DNA of 64,000 nucleotides from Solenopsis invicta. Its lineage: Eukaryota > Arthropoda > Insecta > Hymenoptera > Formicidae. Made by a program: the position numbers and the translations under genes. The first letter of the stretch is position 1. The number at the start of each line of letters is the position of its first letter. The notes beneath the pieces are model-generated. The model ran no database searches. It was not told where the DNA came from and saw nothing but the letters and a program-made list of their open reading frames with translations. This document shows positions 23,352 to 35,617 of the stretch, piece after piece. The stretch covers positions 14,563,635 to 14,627,634 of the forward strand of contig NC_052679.1 in the NCBI RefSeq assembly GCF_016802725.1, given 5' to 3'.

Positions 23352-24410
23352 CTGTAATTTCGGATTGAAATGAATTTAACAAGTGAGTGCTGGCACCACC
23401 GCTAGGTGGCCACGCCGCGAGAGATCTTTTCGTGAGTCGAATGCGGCCACGGGCGTTATATCTAGGCGCCACCGACTCCCCAGCAGTGATGGGATAAAGG
23501 GGATTTTTGTGCGCATGCGTGATATGACGTAGTAAGTTTCAGTGACGGATTTTGGTGCAACCATGAGGTGTTTCTGCGCGCAAGACCGCTCACTACGATT
23601 TTTATGAGTTTTTTCCATTGAATCTTGCACATCTTGAAGTCTAAAGTACGGGCTTTAGGGCGTCTTATCCCTTTTTGAGAGAGAATCGGAAGATTATCAC
23701 TTTTAAAGAGACCTTGCGAAGAGTTTGTTCTCCTCCGTAAAAAAAATTGTTGCAATATATTTATATTATATATTGTATTTATACACATTATTTTTTCTAA
23801 GCAGCATTCTATTTAAATAGAAAAATTTAATAGAAACTTTTTCCTTACAATTTCCTTAACATTTCTTTCTTTAACCAATATAAGGGCCCTTATAGTACCA
23901 CTAAAACTATGCGTCGATGAGGCTATGTAGCATTGCTCGAATGCGCGTGCGCGAGAAAGATCTTTCCATCTCCCATCACTGCTCCCCAGCTCAAGATTTT
24001 TAGGAGCTGTTTGTTGTAACCTCGAGACGAATACTCGCTCTCAGTCTTTTCAAATGTGACGTGTGTGTGGAACGCTGTTCCACATAAATTTTTATAATTT
24101 TTACATGTAAATAACAATTCGTATTGTTATTTAATCTTGTACAAAAATTAAATATTTAATTCAAATTTAATCTCTTTTTTAGTCTTTTTTAACGAAAAGG
24201 ATACAAGAAATATTTTTTTGTAAATTAAACATTTATAACGTTTTATATTAATGTATTCTGGTTTAATAAATCTATCTGGGTTCCGATTTTATAATATTTT
24301 CAATCTGTCTTTACACCATATTTTCGGTGCAGAAATCTCGATTGATTCGGATTACTTTTTTTTTAAATCGGTTTTAATCGCACATTTTCGGCAGGGTTAA
24401 TACTACTTTT
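23352..24410 (-). repeat. Shared core repeat, copy 1 (others at 46024-46590 and 53500-53860)
   Basis: On the minus strand it runs from CCCTGCCGAAAATGTGCGAT through TAATAAATGTTTAATTTAC-like AT-rich sequence and GTTATTTACATGTAAAAAT to CTCGAGGTTACAAC, then GGTGGCGCCTAGATATAACG and finally CACTCACTTGTTAAATTC. The same order of blocks appears at 46024-46590 and in part at 53500-53860. This copy is split by the hAT-type element at 23484-23981. No clear protein is encoded. All three copies lie inside CCC...GGG elements with different arms. Confidence 0.75.
23484..23981. mobile_element. hAT-type MITE, 498 bp
   Basis: The ends CAGTGATGGGA and TCCCATCACTG are perfect inverted repeats of 11 bp. The flanking CTCCCCAG is duplicated exactly (23476-23483 and 23982-23989). 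An 8-bp duplication with CAG...CTG ends is the hAT signature. There is no coding capacity. It sits within core repeat copy 1; copy 2 at 46024-46590 shows the sequence without it. Confidence 0.9.
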
Positions 24411-26982
24411 ACTAATAAATATCATTTTTTACTAAATAAAGTCCTAATCGCGCAATATAAAATAATGTCCAAACAACGTCCATAAAAGTCCTTTTTATGT
24501 CCTGCTGAAACGTCCTAATGACGTCCATTTGACGTCAGAAGGCGGTACATTGTACGTCCGAAGGACGTTTCCTAGACGTCTACAAGACACAATTGGTATG
24601 TCATCTGGACGTCAAGACATGTCCGACCGCGACGTCCATTGGACGTCTAAAGGACGTTCTTGTGTTGCGTGGGTTGTTACCGAATATTAATATCCTTCAA
24701 TCTGTTATTGAACATTTCTATTTGTGGCTGCTTCAAAATTTGCCAACTTAATGTCTCGTCTTATAATATTGATTCACAATTAATGTTTCTGCTGTGATGG
24801 AAAAGCCTCTAATTGTGTTTTGCACAATATAAGCTGAAAACAAAAATACTGTTAAAAACAGATACATGGAAATTCAATAGAGGAGTAGAAAGAGGACGAT
24901 GTCCTAACCTCACTTATACATAATTATACGTCACAAATTGTTACATATAAAATTTGCACATATATATACATATACATTCTTTAATATGCGCTTTATTAAT
25001 TAAGAAAGAAAGACATTACTTTTAATATATTGCTTAAATAATTAAGAAACCTGAAGCGCACGCTTGTAGGCTGAGGCACACCGGGCACACTGATGCACAC
25101 ACACAGACAAAAGGATGATGAAATCGCGGCGATCGCAAATGGCGCGCACTACGCGTCAACTTTTGACTTTCGAAGTCGACTTAAAGTCAACAATTTGAAG
25201 TCGACAAAAATCCATCCTAGAAATAGTCGACTAAATGTCGACTTTAAAAGCTGACTTTAGGTCGGCTAAAAAAAGTTGACTATTAATAGACAAACAGACA
25301 TTGTGCTGTGTGGGTTGGTACAGACCCAAGCAACATTAGTGGCTATTTGTCGACTGTAAGTTGACTTTTTTCAGTCAACTATTTGCCGACTATTGCAGTC
25401 GACTTGATGCTGACTATTGCAGTCAGCTATTGCAGTCCTGCAGTCTATAACCTATATATTCCTTGTTCTTATTATTCTTATTCCATTCCGGTGAGTGTGA
25501 ATAAGTGTAAATTTCGTAAATATTTTCATTATTTAGTGCGTGCACAAAAAACAGAAGTGTATAGCGTTCGCGAATAATCCAACAGCAAGGTAAGCGAATA
25601 TTAATTATTAATATCAAATAATATAATTACATAAAGAATTTATATTGTTTTTTTTAACTTAGGTGTGGTTCAACAAAATATTTGTTTAATTCTGATTTAT
25701 TTTGCAGTACAATCGTCTATACAAACAAATATACCAATTTGAAAATTGCTATTTGTTATGTAGTTATTTATAGGTTAATGTTAATAATGGTCCTCGCATG
25801 TGATAATAATTTTTGGTTATGTTCGTTGGCTGCTCGATGTCGTTCCTTCCAATTATAACATTGCTGTTTTGTTCCTTTTTGCACATTAAATTTTAACAAT
25901 ATTGTTATATATGCATTATTTAGAAAATCCTTTTTTACGTAAATTGATATAGACTTGATGTTAGCTGAACAAGCAGTTTTTGTTTTAGGATGAAGACATA
26001 AGGAATATAAAGTTATAAAAATTAAAAATGCTCTTATTAGATCTTTATTATTATTGAAAAACATACATAGTTAACTTAAAAAACAATAATATAAAAACAT
26101 AAAAATAGATAGAATATTAAATATACATATGTAAACATACTTAATATTGTCTACAGATGAGTCTTTATATGCATTTCTGTAAAAATTATATATTTATTTC
26201 GAGCTTTATACTTGTGTCCTCATTAGCTCTTCTGTATATTTATAAATCACATGGAAAAGCAATTAGCATAGATTTGAGATACAGTAATCAGCCAATCGTG
26301 TCTTGAATTAGAAATTTTTATGATGTGGAGACTACTTAAAAGGCAATAAGTAAAAAAAAACACATAATTTGCATGTATAATTATAAATTGTATATTGTTA
26401 TTATTTACTAAAAGCCGTTCAGTTTTGTATATACATATATTTTATATTTTATTATATTTTTTTTAAATTTTATATACGTTTTTTTTTTTTTAAATTACTT
26501 ACAGCACCAGTCAAAAATATGAGAACACCTGTGAAAATATTCCCTAATAAATCAATAGCTTAGCATGTAATTATCATACAGAAATTAATAAAAAATTAAT
26601 TTGAAAAGGAGATTTTGAGCTTTTAAGTCGCCGAGATTGTGCTGATATATCTATTTGTCTTTGAACTCCATTCAATTTATTAACGTTATCTTTATATTTT
26701 TTTCTTTTTTATTTTTAACCAGCTTCCCGTTTTCATTACATTGATTAAGATGAAAATTGTAAAAGGCTGATGGCTAGAGTATATGTATTATTGTTTAATA
26801 AAGATCTTTTACAAGAACATAAAAAGATACAGAATCATAACATATTAATAGCTTTAAAATATAAAACGTCTATCATGGTACAGTTCAATAAAATTTATGA
26901 TAAGCCACAAATTACGTAAATGTCATAAGTCGAACGTCTATCCTATACTCAATCATAGTGTATAAATCAATTGTTACTACAG

Positions 26983-29900
26983 ATGCCAAAGGCTTTTCAA
27001 GAGTTATCCAGATGGCAAAAAAATCGCCGACTTTGTGCATACGCGAGAGAAGACAGTACTGACACATGTGAAAATAAAAATTCGGACACTATTAACGCCA
27101 TTAAAGAATGCAATTTGACAAAATCATATGAAGAGCTCTCAGTAGTACATGATGATGAGACTATTCATGATGTTAACGATTACAATATATTACTTGAGGA
27201 GGAATGGATTGATGAGGAGGATGAAATAATCTATACTCAAGGGAAGTTTTTACAAAAGAAACTATCACTTTTAAACAAATTAGCGAATTGGGCAATCACC
27301 TATAAATTAACTCTGACCTCGGTAACTAATTTATTGAAAATATTGAGATCATATGGCATGACGGAACTACCGAAAGATGGCAGAACGCTTTTACAGACGC
27401 CCACTGAAACTATAATTACCAAAATGGGAGAAGGACAATTTTGGTACAATGGGATAAAAAGCAATCTATTATCAGCTCTTTCGAATGGCGAAGTTCAACG
27501 ACTAATGACAAAATTATTAATTTTTAATATTGATGGCATGTCGCCATTCAATAGCTCTGTGCTACAATTTTGGCCAATTGTATTTATTGTTGATGAAATG
27601 CCTTATTTACGATCGACGGTTGCAGCGATTTATTATGGCGAAAGCAAACCACCACTTCAATTATTCTTCGAATAATTCGTTGAGGAATTGAAAGATGCAT
27701 GCAGTAATGGATTGATCATTAATGGGCATAAAGTTAACATTATAATAAAATGCTTTGTTTGTGACACGCCAGCTCAAAGTTTTATCAAAGGCACACTTTA
27801 ATTAAATGTTTTACCGCCTACGCTTTAAATTCATAGGAGTGTAAATTCAGACCATAGGACTGAAAAATCACTGCAAGAAGAAGTGACGCAATTATTACTT
27901 TCCATGCAGTGAAATCTCACTTCTCAAAATGTACAATAGAAACATATTAATTACATTAATTTATTATTTAAACTCATAAATGTCACAATGTTATGCAATT
28001 TTGCACTATGGACAATTTTAACAATTTTTTACACGTTCGAAATCAATCAAGTTATTTTGCATCTTTCACTATGTAACTTTCGATTACAACTTTTCCGCTT
28101 CAAAAATCTATGTAGAAATTTGTAATTTGAATAGAGTTACTCAATATTTCAAATAGAAGAAAAAAATGGCCAATTTCAAAAGAAACTGCTGTATGGTTTT
28201 GTTCAAATTTTGTGTTTGACTTTGCGCTTTTTTGTAACAAATAATTTTTTTTATTTTATGTAAATTGTTCAATTCCTTGGTACTTCTTTCCCTGAAAATA
28301 GGCACAATTAGATTTATTGCAAGCAAATTCTACTACCCAGATAGCCAAATAATTGCAAGTTGTCGACAACTTGTCATAAATATTCATATTAGTTGTCAGC
28401 AAAGCAACAGAAGGGAGTATCCTCTTACCATTACGTTCTTGCCAGCAATAGTTTTTAAAATATAATACCAGCAAGTTTCCAACAACTTATCAGCATTATA
28501 CTTATTACAAGTTATAAATGGGAATTGTTGCTCACATGTTGCTGTCATGTTGCTCGCAGATTATTATAAACAATTTTTAAAATATAGTAATGGCAAGTTC
28601 TAAACACAACTTACCACAATATAATAACACAGATTGACTTCAATAATTTTTCTACATTTGCTCGACAATAAAACTCAGCATATTGATACTAAATTGACTA
28701 AAACATTTTTGTCGCATTAAATAAAAGGCAACGTAATAGCAATTAACAATTTAATCTGCGCGATGATTTGCTTTAGATTGAGTTATCACGTTTTGCTATC
28801 TGGGTAAGTACTCAAAATTTTAAAAAAATCTAAAATAGAAATCGCACTTGTGTGACATAAGTGTTGATTGATAGCTTGACATATAAGGATTGTAATCATG
28901 TAATAATCGTTATTCATATGTATCATATTATGAATAAATAATAGGAACTCCGGGCTCAAATGCAGAGTATAGAAGTTGCATGAAATGCACTGTAGTTGGC
29001 GAATGGGATCAAAAAGGAAGGCACATGAGTTACCCAAGAATTGATTGTCCTCGTAGAACTAATGAGAGCTTCCGTAACAAAACAGACGAAAGCCACCATA
29101 AAGAGGATACTCCTTTAATGCAGCTACCAATAGATATGGTAGAAGATTTTGTTGTCGCGGATTCCCTTCATTTATTCCACTTAGGTATATTTTTTAATTT
29201 GCACTTCTTTACTATTGCTTTGAGTAGCTATTTTTGTATTACAAGATTTTTGAAATGTTGTTCAGGCCTTATGCGTAGATGTCTGTATGGTTGGCGCGAA
29301 GGCAGTTACAACTTCCGCACGAAATTGTCAAAAGCCCAAACAGATTTAATGACAGAAATGCTAAAAGAATGCAACGTAACCAAACCATCTGACTTTCACC
29401 GAGCGATAAGAACTCTAAAACATTTAAAATATTGGAAGGGTTCTGAATACCGGGTATTTTTATTATACCTTGGTCCGGTTATTCTGAAGGATATTCTGCC
29501 GACTGAGGTGTACGAACATTTTTTGCTACTTAGTGCTGCTGTTACCATACTTTCATGCAAGCACTATCAACATTATTTACCGTCTGCTGATACGTTTTTG
29601 AAACAATATATTAAAGGATTCATTCAGATTTATGGAATCGATTCCATTAGCAGCAATGTTCACAATTTATGTCATGTGTTAGAAGACGTTAAGAAGTTTG
29701 GACCTCTTCCTGGCATTAGCTCCTATCTATTCGAAACGTGCCTTGGAAATATGAAAATGTTAATACGCAGTGGTAACTTATCGCTGAGCCAAATAAGTAG
29801 AAGAATAATTGAATTATCTGCATTACATAATGCAGATTGTACAAATGATCAAGGCACATCAATATATGTAACACGCGAAGTAAAAGCCAAAATTCCAGAC

Positions 29901-30301
29901 TTGCCAATGTGCAAGGTTTTTTACGGACAACTCCATTTGACGAATAACTTTATTTTACGTAATGATGCAAAAAATAAATATTTTCTTAAAAAAAAGGAGA
30001 TATTGTATTAATGACAAATGCTACTTACTTTAGAGACAAAATTCATGTATATGGTGCTTGTCTTCGAAGTAAATATGATTTTTTTTATGAGCCTTTTGCT
30101 TTATCTTACATAAACATATATGTTTCGAAAGGGAAGAAGGTAACATCATCGGAAGGAGATAGTAAATATGTATGTGACGTCCATAATCTGACTTTGCATT
30201 TGATAAATGACATCAAATGTAAATTATATTGCCTTCAATATCACCATGAATTCGTGTTCTTTCCAATACTACATACATTAGATGTTGAGATTAAAACGTA
30301 G
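26983..30301 (+). pseudogene. Transposase_21-like transposase of the 10.3-kb element
   Basis: Three coding segments can be followed. Segment 1 (26983-27790) begins MPKAFQELSRWQKNRRL and includes LPKDGRTLLQTP, FNIDGMSPFNSSVLQFWPIV and, after an in-frame TAA at 27673-27675 (CAA expected), FVEELKDACSNG and CFVCDTPAQSFIKG. An intron (27791-28944) with a GC donor (AAAG|GCACAC) and TAG acceptor joins KG to TPGSNAEYRSCMKCTVVGEW. It contains a MITE. Segment 2 (28945-29184) includes QLPIDMVEDFVVADSLHLFH. A second intron (29185-29265) is in phase. Segment 3 continues LMRRCLYGWREG, FLLYLGPVILK and FIQIYGIDSISSNVHNLCHV, shifts frame in an A run near 29990, and ends at TAG 30299-30301. The IDG...FWPI and VCD.PA motifs resemble the Pfam Transposase_21 family. 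Inactive. Confidence 0.8.
28336..28804 (-). mobile_element. CCC...GGG element, CCCAGATAGC family, copy 2
   Basis: This 469-bp copy is the inverse of 1956-2443 and has the same ends, CCCAGATAGCC on the left and GCTATCTGGG on the right. TA is duplicated (28334-28335 and 28805-28806). It lies within the first intron of the transposase gene, so that intron has grown by insertion. It is non-coding. Confidence 0.9.
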
Positions 30302-30357
30302 ATAATTTTCAAATTTGTATATTTGTTTCTTAAACATATTATATATAATCTTTATGT

Positions 30358-30394
<37 letters not shown>

Positions 30395-30805
30395 GAATAT
30401 ATTATATAATGTATATAATTTATACAGTGTGTATATTATAATTATGTATGTATATTATAATTATTTTGCTTTGCCTGTATCCCTATATTAACAGAGATAT
30501 AATACCAGCTTTATGTCGAGGATGTTAAGCATATTGAATAGAAGTTTACACTCACTTTTAATGAGAAAATAAGAAATTTTTATTTGAGGAGGATCATAAT
30601 AAATCATTTTGTATATTCTTTTCAATTTTTATTAAGTGAAAATTGCTCATCATATTTTTTAAAAAAAAGTATATCATGAAGAATCATAAAGAACATATTT
30701 TCTTAGCAATTTTAGTACTGTTTTTTCCTAACTTAGTATTTGAAAAAAAAGATTACAAGTTAAACAATATTAAAAATTTTTTTATTTGCATTTTTGAAAA
30801 TTTCT

Positions 30806-30977
30806 AGAACCCAAAAAAATAACAGATTCTAAAAAAAACAGTAGTGATATTTCATGCAGTACTATTACAGAATTACAAAAAATTACAGAATTTCAAGAAG
30901 AAATCAAAGAGGTAGAACCAAAATCATCTTCGATTTTCAGTGACATGCCCCATTGTATAAATTCGAAATATGAATGA
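30806..30977 (+). other. Possible terminal exon between the two element genes
   Basis: After an acceptor-like TTTCTAG the frame stays open for 56 codons (NPKKITDSKKNSSDIS ... DMPHCINSKYE) to TGA at 30975-30977. The composition, rich in S, K, E and T, is protein-like. It could be an alternative last exon of the transposase or an upstream exon of the DUF4806 gene that starts 22 bases later. No domain is recognised. Confidence 0.3.
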
Positions 30978-33621
30978 TACGCCCATAACATTTTCAGAAT
31001 GGCATTTCACGTTCTCGTGTATGACGAATACTGTATAACAGTATGCGCATCCTGGATAAATTGGGAAAAATCAACATTTAAAATACCCCAAAAGAGCAGC
31101 ATGCTGACCCAGGCATGCTTGAAAAATCTGTTGCCAATGGATGATTGGGTCCTAGAAAAATTTAAAAGAAGTTTTGGACCTTTCGGTATACTTTACACGT
31201 TATATCTTTTATTAAATACAACAACAAAAATATATGTATTTATATATGTAATTGGTATGTATAATTTCAGACACTTACGAGACAGCACGTAGCGTGGAAA
31301 TAGCGATAGCCGAAATGTCTCGGATGAAGACCTCATTGTTCCAAAATCATTAGCGGGGGGTAATACAGCCGAAAAACGACTGATCAAAAAACGTACTTTT
31401 TATGGGGACTCCACTTCTGATGAAGGTATGCAATACGAGGATGTAGACAATGTTTTTGTCAAATGAAATTGTAGAATTAAAATTTCAAAAATTTATAGAC
31501 CAACGAAAGGAGAAAAAAGTACAAAACACATCAAATAAAAGATCAAGTGAGCCGAAAACGAACTCTGTATTCAGTAAGACAGGTTTGTTAATTATTTCTG
31601 TAAGTAATACAATACTTTGTTGGAATAAAAAAGGACTTTTTTAGTAATAAAAGATTACTGATTTGTAGCCTGCGGGTCTTTAAAAGCTAATAATTTCGAC
31701 AATGTCTTCGAACAATGCCTTTTTGACAGTCAATTTGAGAGTAATTCACGGGATGATAATTTGGAGCTGGAGCGTAACGCTGGAGCGATATTCATTTTTA
31801 AATTGATGATCAATCAAATTTAACAATAATTTCATTTAGTTCATCTAATGTAAATGATACAAGTATATTTAAGATATAAATATCTTATATTGTGTACCTT
31901 TTTTACAGAAGAACCACAAGCGACAAAAAAAAAAAAATCGAAGCAGCAATCTGAAACAGCAACGGCTGAAGGTATCGTTATTTGGAATTGTTACTTCTTT
32001 TTTGACACATCCGTGTTATCAGTATCATATCAGTAGTTGCATAATATATTTCATTTATTAGTAGGTGTAGAATTTTCAAATTTACCAGTATTTTTCGATT
32101 CAATTCAAATTTGGCCGGTCAATAATGCAGAAATGGATAATAATGAAATTAATGATCATGATATTAATAATGCATCATCTTCTGGTAAATTTTGTAATAT
32201 TTTAACTGTGCATGTTATACAAAACATAATATAAATATAAATAATTGTATTTTAATACTTTCGTATATTTGTTTTAAGAAAAATGGGAACTACTTTTTAA
32301 CAAATTGGCCTGTCTGAATCGGAAACTGAACAAAATTATTTTATTAACGAGCGATGGAAAAGGAGCAGCCCGAAAAGTAGCTGAAGAGCCAGATTTTTCG
32401 CAACTACCAGATTTCCCACTTACAACAGTGGACCAGTTACAAGCCTGCAACGCAAAATTCGAGAATAAAGATATTCGGCAACTATTTGTAAGTATTTTGT
32501 TAAAAAACTAATTATTAATATACATGGCCGTGCATTATATTTGCAATATAATACCGAAAGTTAGTTTTAAAAAATTGTACATTTTAGCTTACCTTCATTA
32601 TTATCAATTTATAGTCGAGAAAAGGAAGTATACTCATTAAAATAGGAACAACTCTCAATTAAATAAGTCCTTCTTGCATATAGTTATTATTTCAATATCT
32701 GAATAATAATTATTTAGGATTACACTTTGGTATATCCATGTATTATTTCCGTGTTATAATTTTGTATTTATTCATTCTTTGTTATTTTTTTTCCAAAAAT
32801 ATATACAAATTTAAGAATTTCATATTATATGTTTTCTTACAGATTCGAAAAATGTCGCTATTAGCGGAGAAACTTTAAAAAACATCCGGAACATTATGTC
32901 CGAGACTTTTGGACATGAACTGGCGACCAAGTGCACGTGGACGAGGCAAAATAAAAAATTGAAGCTCCGACAATTGAAAGTATCCGACGTCATCGTTGGT
33001 AAAATTTAATGAACATTCTTCATAAGCAAACAATATCCATTAAGGAACCTTCATAAAATTTTTTTTTCTCTCGAAAATTGGGCTTATATTTTTTAATACA
33101 ATTAGTATTACATATATATTATATCAAAAACACTTTTCACATGTATAATTCTCTTGTGTAATCATTATAATATGTGTATATAAAGCTCCGACAAAATTTC
33201 AATTGCTCGATGGTTGGCGCATTTTATATCTGAATGTTAGTCCACTTTTGATGTGTGATAGTTCATTTTCTTCGAAAAAAGAAATTCTATGGAATAACAA
33301 ACCAATTAAAAAAAAAAATTCATAATTATATAAAAAATTTGAATAAAAATATTGTTATCTAAAAAAGTTGAATAATAAATTGTAATTTTTGCACAAAATG
33401 AAAAAGAACGGCTTGATGTTCTATAGAACTTCTCTTTACGAAGAAAATGAGTTGTCCTACATCAAAATTAAACGTCAGATCTGTGGGATGCGTTAACTGT
33501 CGAAACAGTTAAAACTTTGTCGAAACATTATAAAATATTTACACAAAAAAATTAAACTTTTAGGGTGTTTTTGATGTAATATGTATAGTACTAATAATAA
33601 AAAAAGGTGTATCTGATATAC

Positions 33622-33668
33622 ACACACACACACACACACACGCACGCACGCGCACACGCACGCACACA

Positions 33669-33755
<87 letters not shown>
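33622..33755. repeat. CA microsatellite running into TA
   Basis: A (CA)n tract with CG interruptions (33622-33738) is followed by a short (TA)n. It lies in a long intron of the DUF4806 gene. The frames on the minus strand are made by the repeat. Confidence 0.93.
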
Positions 33756-34431
33756 GTATTACTAATATACAATAAAATAACAGTAAAAAAATGTACGCCT
33801 AATTTCAGAAGAAAAATGAAAAAAAGATGAAGGTGATTCAGGCCTCTTAAGAGATATAATTTTGCAAGGGATCATTGAGACTATCACAAGTTCCTTGGCG
33901 GATAAATGTACGCAACTATCCATTTATATGGAAAAATATGTACATACACTTTTTACACATTTTAAAAATAATTTATATGGTTTTGAAACTTTTCTTTATT
34001 CTATTTTCGTACTGTTCGTATAATTCATGTAGATTTGGGTACATTTTCAGAGATCTGCATAATATTTGATACATTTTTTAATGAAAATACATATACATAT
34101 TTAAATTAGTAGGAAAATTTAATAAAATATATATAAATATTGAAAACTACACATTTATAGGTTTTTATTGCAATTTTAACAACGACTGTATTACAACTGT
34201 ATTACAACCATGATATACATACATTATACTGCACTATACTGTATTAACGGATTATAGAAATTCATAAATATTTATAATCGATGTTATGAGAAACTATATA
34301 TGTTATAATGTAAATTAATTTGTATCCAAACTTTTGATCATTTTTGCTGACGTTTTAGAAATTTTTGGTATAATTTTTCCGTCAAGATTCTTTTTACAAC
34401 TATAGTTGCAATAATTTCTGTTGAAGTTTTC

Positions 34432-34472
34432 AAACGCACATTATATTCAGGTATTGAATATAATGTGCGTTT
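34432..34472. repeat. Perfect 18-bp stem hairpin
   Basis: AAACGCACATTATATTCA at 34432-34449 and its exact complement at 34455-34472 enclose a 5-base loop, followed by a T run. It lies in the intron before the last DUF4806 exon. It may be a tiny foldback or a transcript structure. Confidence 0.8.
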
Positions 34473-35185
34473 TTTTATTTCTCTCGTCGATAAAAAGTAC
34501 AATATTTTATAACAGTAACAATGTCCGAAAGTTTATTGTGACAGCTTCTAATTTGTAGGTGCAACACATATTTATTTATGTGAATATTACTAATATCCTA
34601 TTTGAAAAAATTATTCCATTGCGATTACATTTGTATTGTAGAAACTGTTATGAAGAATAGCGAGGCGACTATCAGCGAGATAAAATTATTGATGCAAGAT
34701 TGGCTGCAACGAGCTGGTGACCGATTGCGTTTGTTACTTGCACAAAAATAAATATATTTCATATATAATTACATTTATTGTTTTTCCTTTAGTTTTTTAG
34801 TTTTTTTTTCTACATCCATATCTAGATATATTATATATTTCCACCAAATATCTATTTTCATTATGCAATATACTTTAATTCTATTTATATTGTTACACAG
34901 TTACACAGTTAATATAAATTAATAATAACAAATTTTACTTTTACCCAATATTTTTCCCATTTTCACATATGTGACTTACAAAAACGGTTTTTTACATTGG
35001 TAAAGTTTAATGACAAATCTGCGAGTATTGCTTACTACAAAAAATCGCTTAAACTATATATGTATGTATGTGTGACAATAAAATAAAATATTGCAAATAC
35101 AAGGAAAATAAAATACAATTTTTAAAAAGCATATCCTTATGTCGATTACCAGTCAATTTGAAGTCAACTTTTAGTCAATTTTATG

Positions 35186-35375
35186 TTGGCTGTAATTATT
35201 CTGAATTTTTATTGAATATATTGACATCCCAGCTAAAACACAAAATGTTGAAGTTATCAAATCGTAAGCTAATAAAAAAAATAATTATTTTACTATTTGG
35301 TAACGTTTACATTGTGTTTTAGTTGAGATGCCAATATATTCAATGAAAATTCAATAATAATTACAATCGATGTGA
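35186..35375. repeat. Foldback inside the right arm of the 10.3-kb element
   Basis: The sequence from GGCTGTAATTATTCTG to CATCCCAGCTAAAACACAAA (35186-35245) returns inverted at 35310-35375 with a few differences. The loop is about 60 bases. It sits between GTCGAC-repeat stretches and could be a nested MITE or part of the arm. Confidence 0.7.
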
Positions 35376-35617
35376 AATTGACTAAAAGCTGACTTCAAGT
35401 CGACTATTAAAGTCGGCAATTAAAGTTGACTGACAGTCAGCAAGAAACAGTCGACTAAAAGTCGACTACACTGGTTGTCTAAAAGCCGGCAATTATCGGA
35501 ACATTTGTCGACTATTAGTCGACTATAAGCCGGCAATTAGTCAAAACTTACAGTCGATTGTAAGCTTTTTCTGCCGGCTTATAGTCGACTAACAGTCGAC
35601 TCAATGTTGCTTGGGTA

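Larger units (their letters stand above)
22455..24673. mobile_element. CCC...GGG element with GGACGTCC arms, 2.2 kb
   Basis: The left end is CCCACAACACATGGACGTCC and the right end, inverted, CCCACGCAACACAAGAACGT. Both flanks carry TT (22453-22454 and 24674-24675). The arms are chains of GGACGTCC/GGACGTTC/AGACGTC words (22465-22800 and 24460-24665). The interior holds a core repeat shared with two other elements (23352-24410) and a hAT-type insertion (23484-23981). It is nested inside the element at 20221-25314. Confidence 0.85.
20221..25314. mobile_element. CCC...GGG element with GTCGAC arms, 5.1 kb, non-coding
   Basis: The left end is CCCAAACAGCACGAAGTCGA and the right end, inverted, CCCACACAGCACAATG. 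TT is duplicated on both sides (20219-20220 and 25315-25316). The left arm (20227-20470) and right arm (25150-25314) are chains of AGTCGAC-type words in both orientations. The interior has no gene; it holds a tandem repeat (21115-21375), AT-rich spacers and a second complete element (22455-24673). It has inserted into the transposase relic that ends at 20220. Confidence 0.82.
30999..34751 (+). pseudogene. DUF4806-domain protein of the element, many short exons
   Basis: Exon 1 (30999-31185) reads MAFHVLVYDEYCITVCASWI through LPMDDWVLEKFKRSFGPF. Exon 2 (31271-31425) begins DTYETAR, typical of the start of this family, then needs a one-base shift to reach SDEDLIVPKS. Later segments with good splice sites are 31499-31582, 31669-about 31739, 31909-31971, 32065-32184, 32279-32487 (DFPLTTVDQLQACNAKF), 32843-32998 (NIRNIMSETFGHELATKCTW ... 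VSDVIVG) and 34642-34751 (ATISEIKLLMQDWLQRAGDR, ending LLLAQK). The last three make up the DUF4806 domain. The phase from 32487 to 32843 does not match, a second sign of decay. The domain's function is unknown; such proteins are common in insect genomes. Another exon may lie at 33809-33910. Confidence 0.7.
25325..35615 (+). mobile_element. 10.3-kb CCC...GGG element with GTCGAC arms, encoding a transposase and a DUF4806 protein
   Basis: The left end CCCAAGCAACATTAGTGGCT and the right end, inverted, CCCAAGCAACATTGAGTCGA agree over the first 15 bases. The arms (25340-25450 and 35120-35615) are made of GTCGAC, GTCAGC and GCCGGC words in both orientations. Flanks are GA (left) and TA (right), so the usual 2-bp duplication is not intact. 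Inside, on one strand, lie a Transposase_21-like gene (26983-30301) and a many-exon DUF4806-type gene (30999-34751). Both have stops or frameshifts, so this is a decayed autonomous copy. It also carries a nested MITE (28336-28804) and microsatellites. Confidence 0.75.

Noticed and set aside
33493..33772. Cysteine/valine-rich frames
   Set aside because: Products of a CA microsatellite inside an intron.
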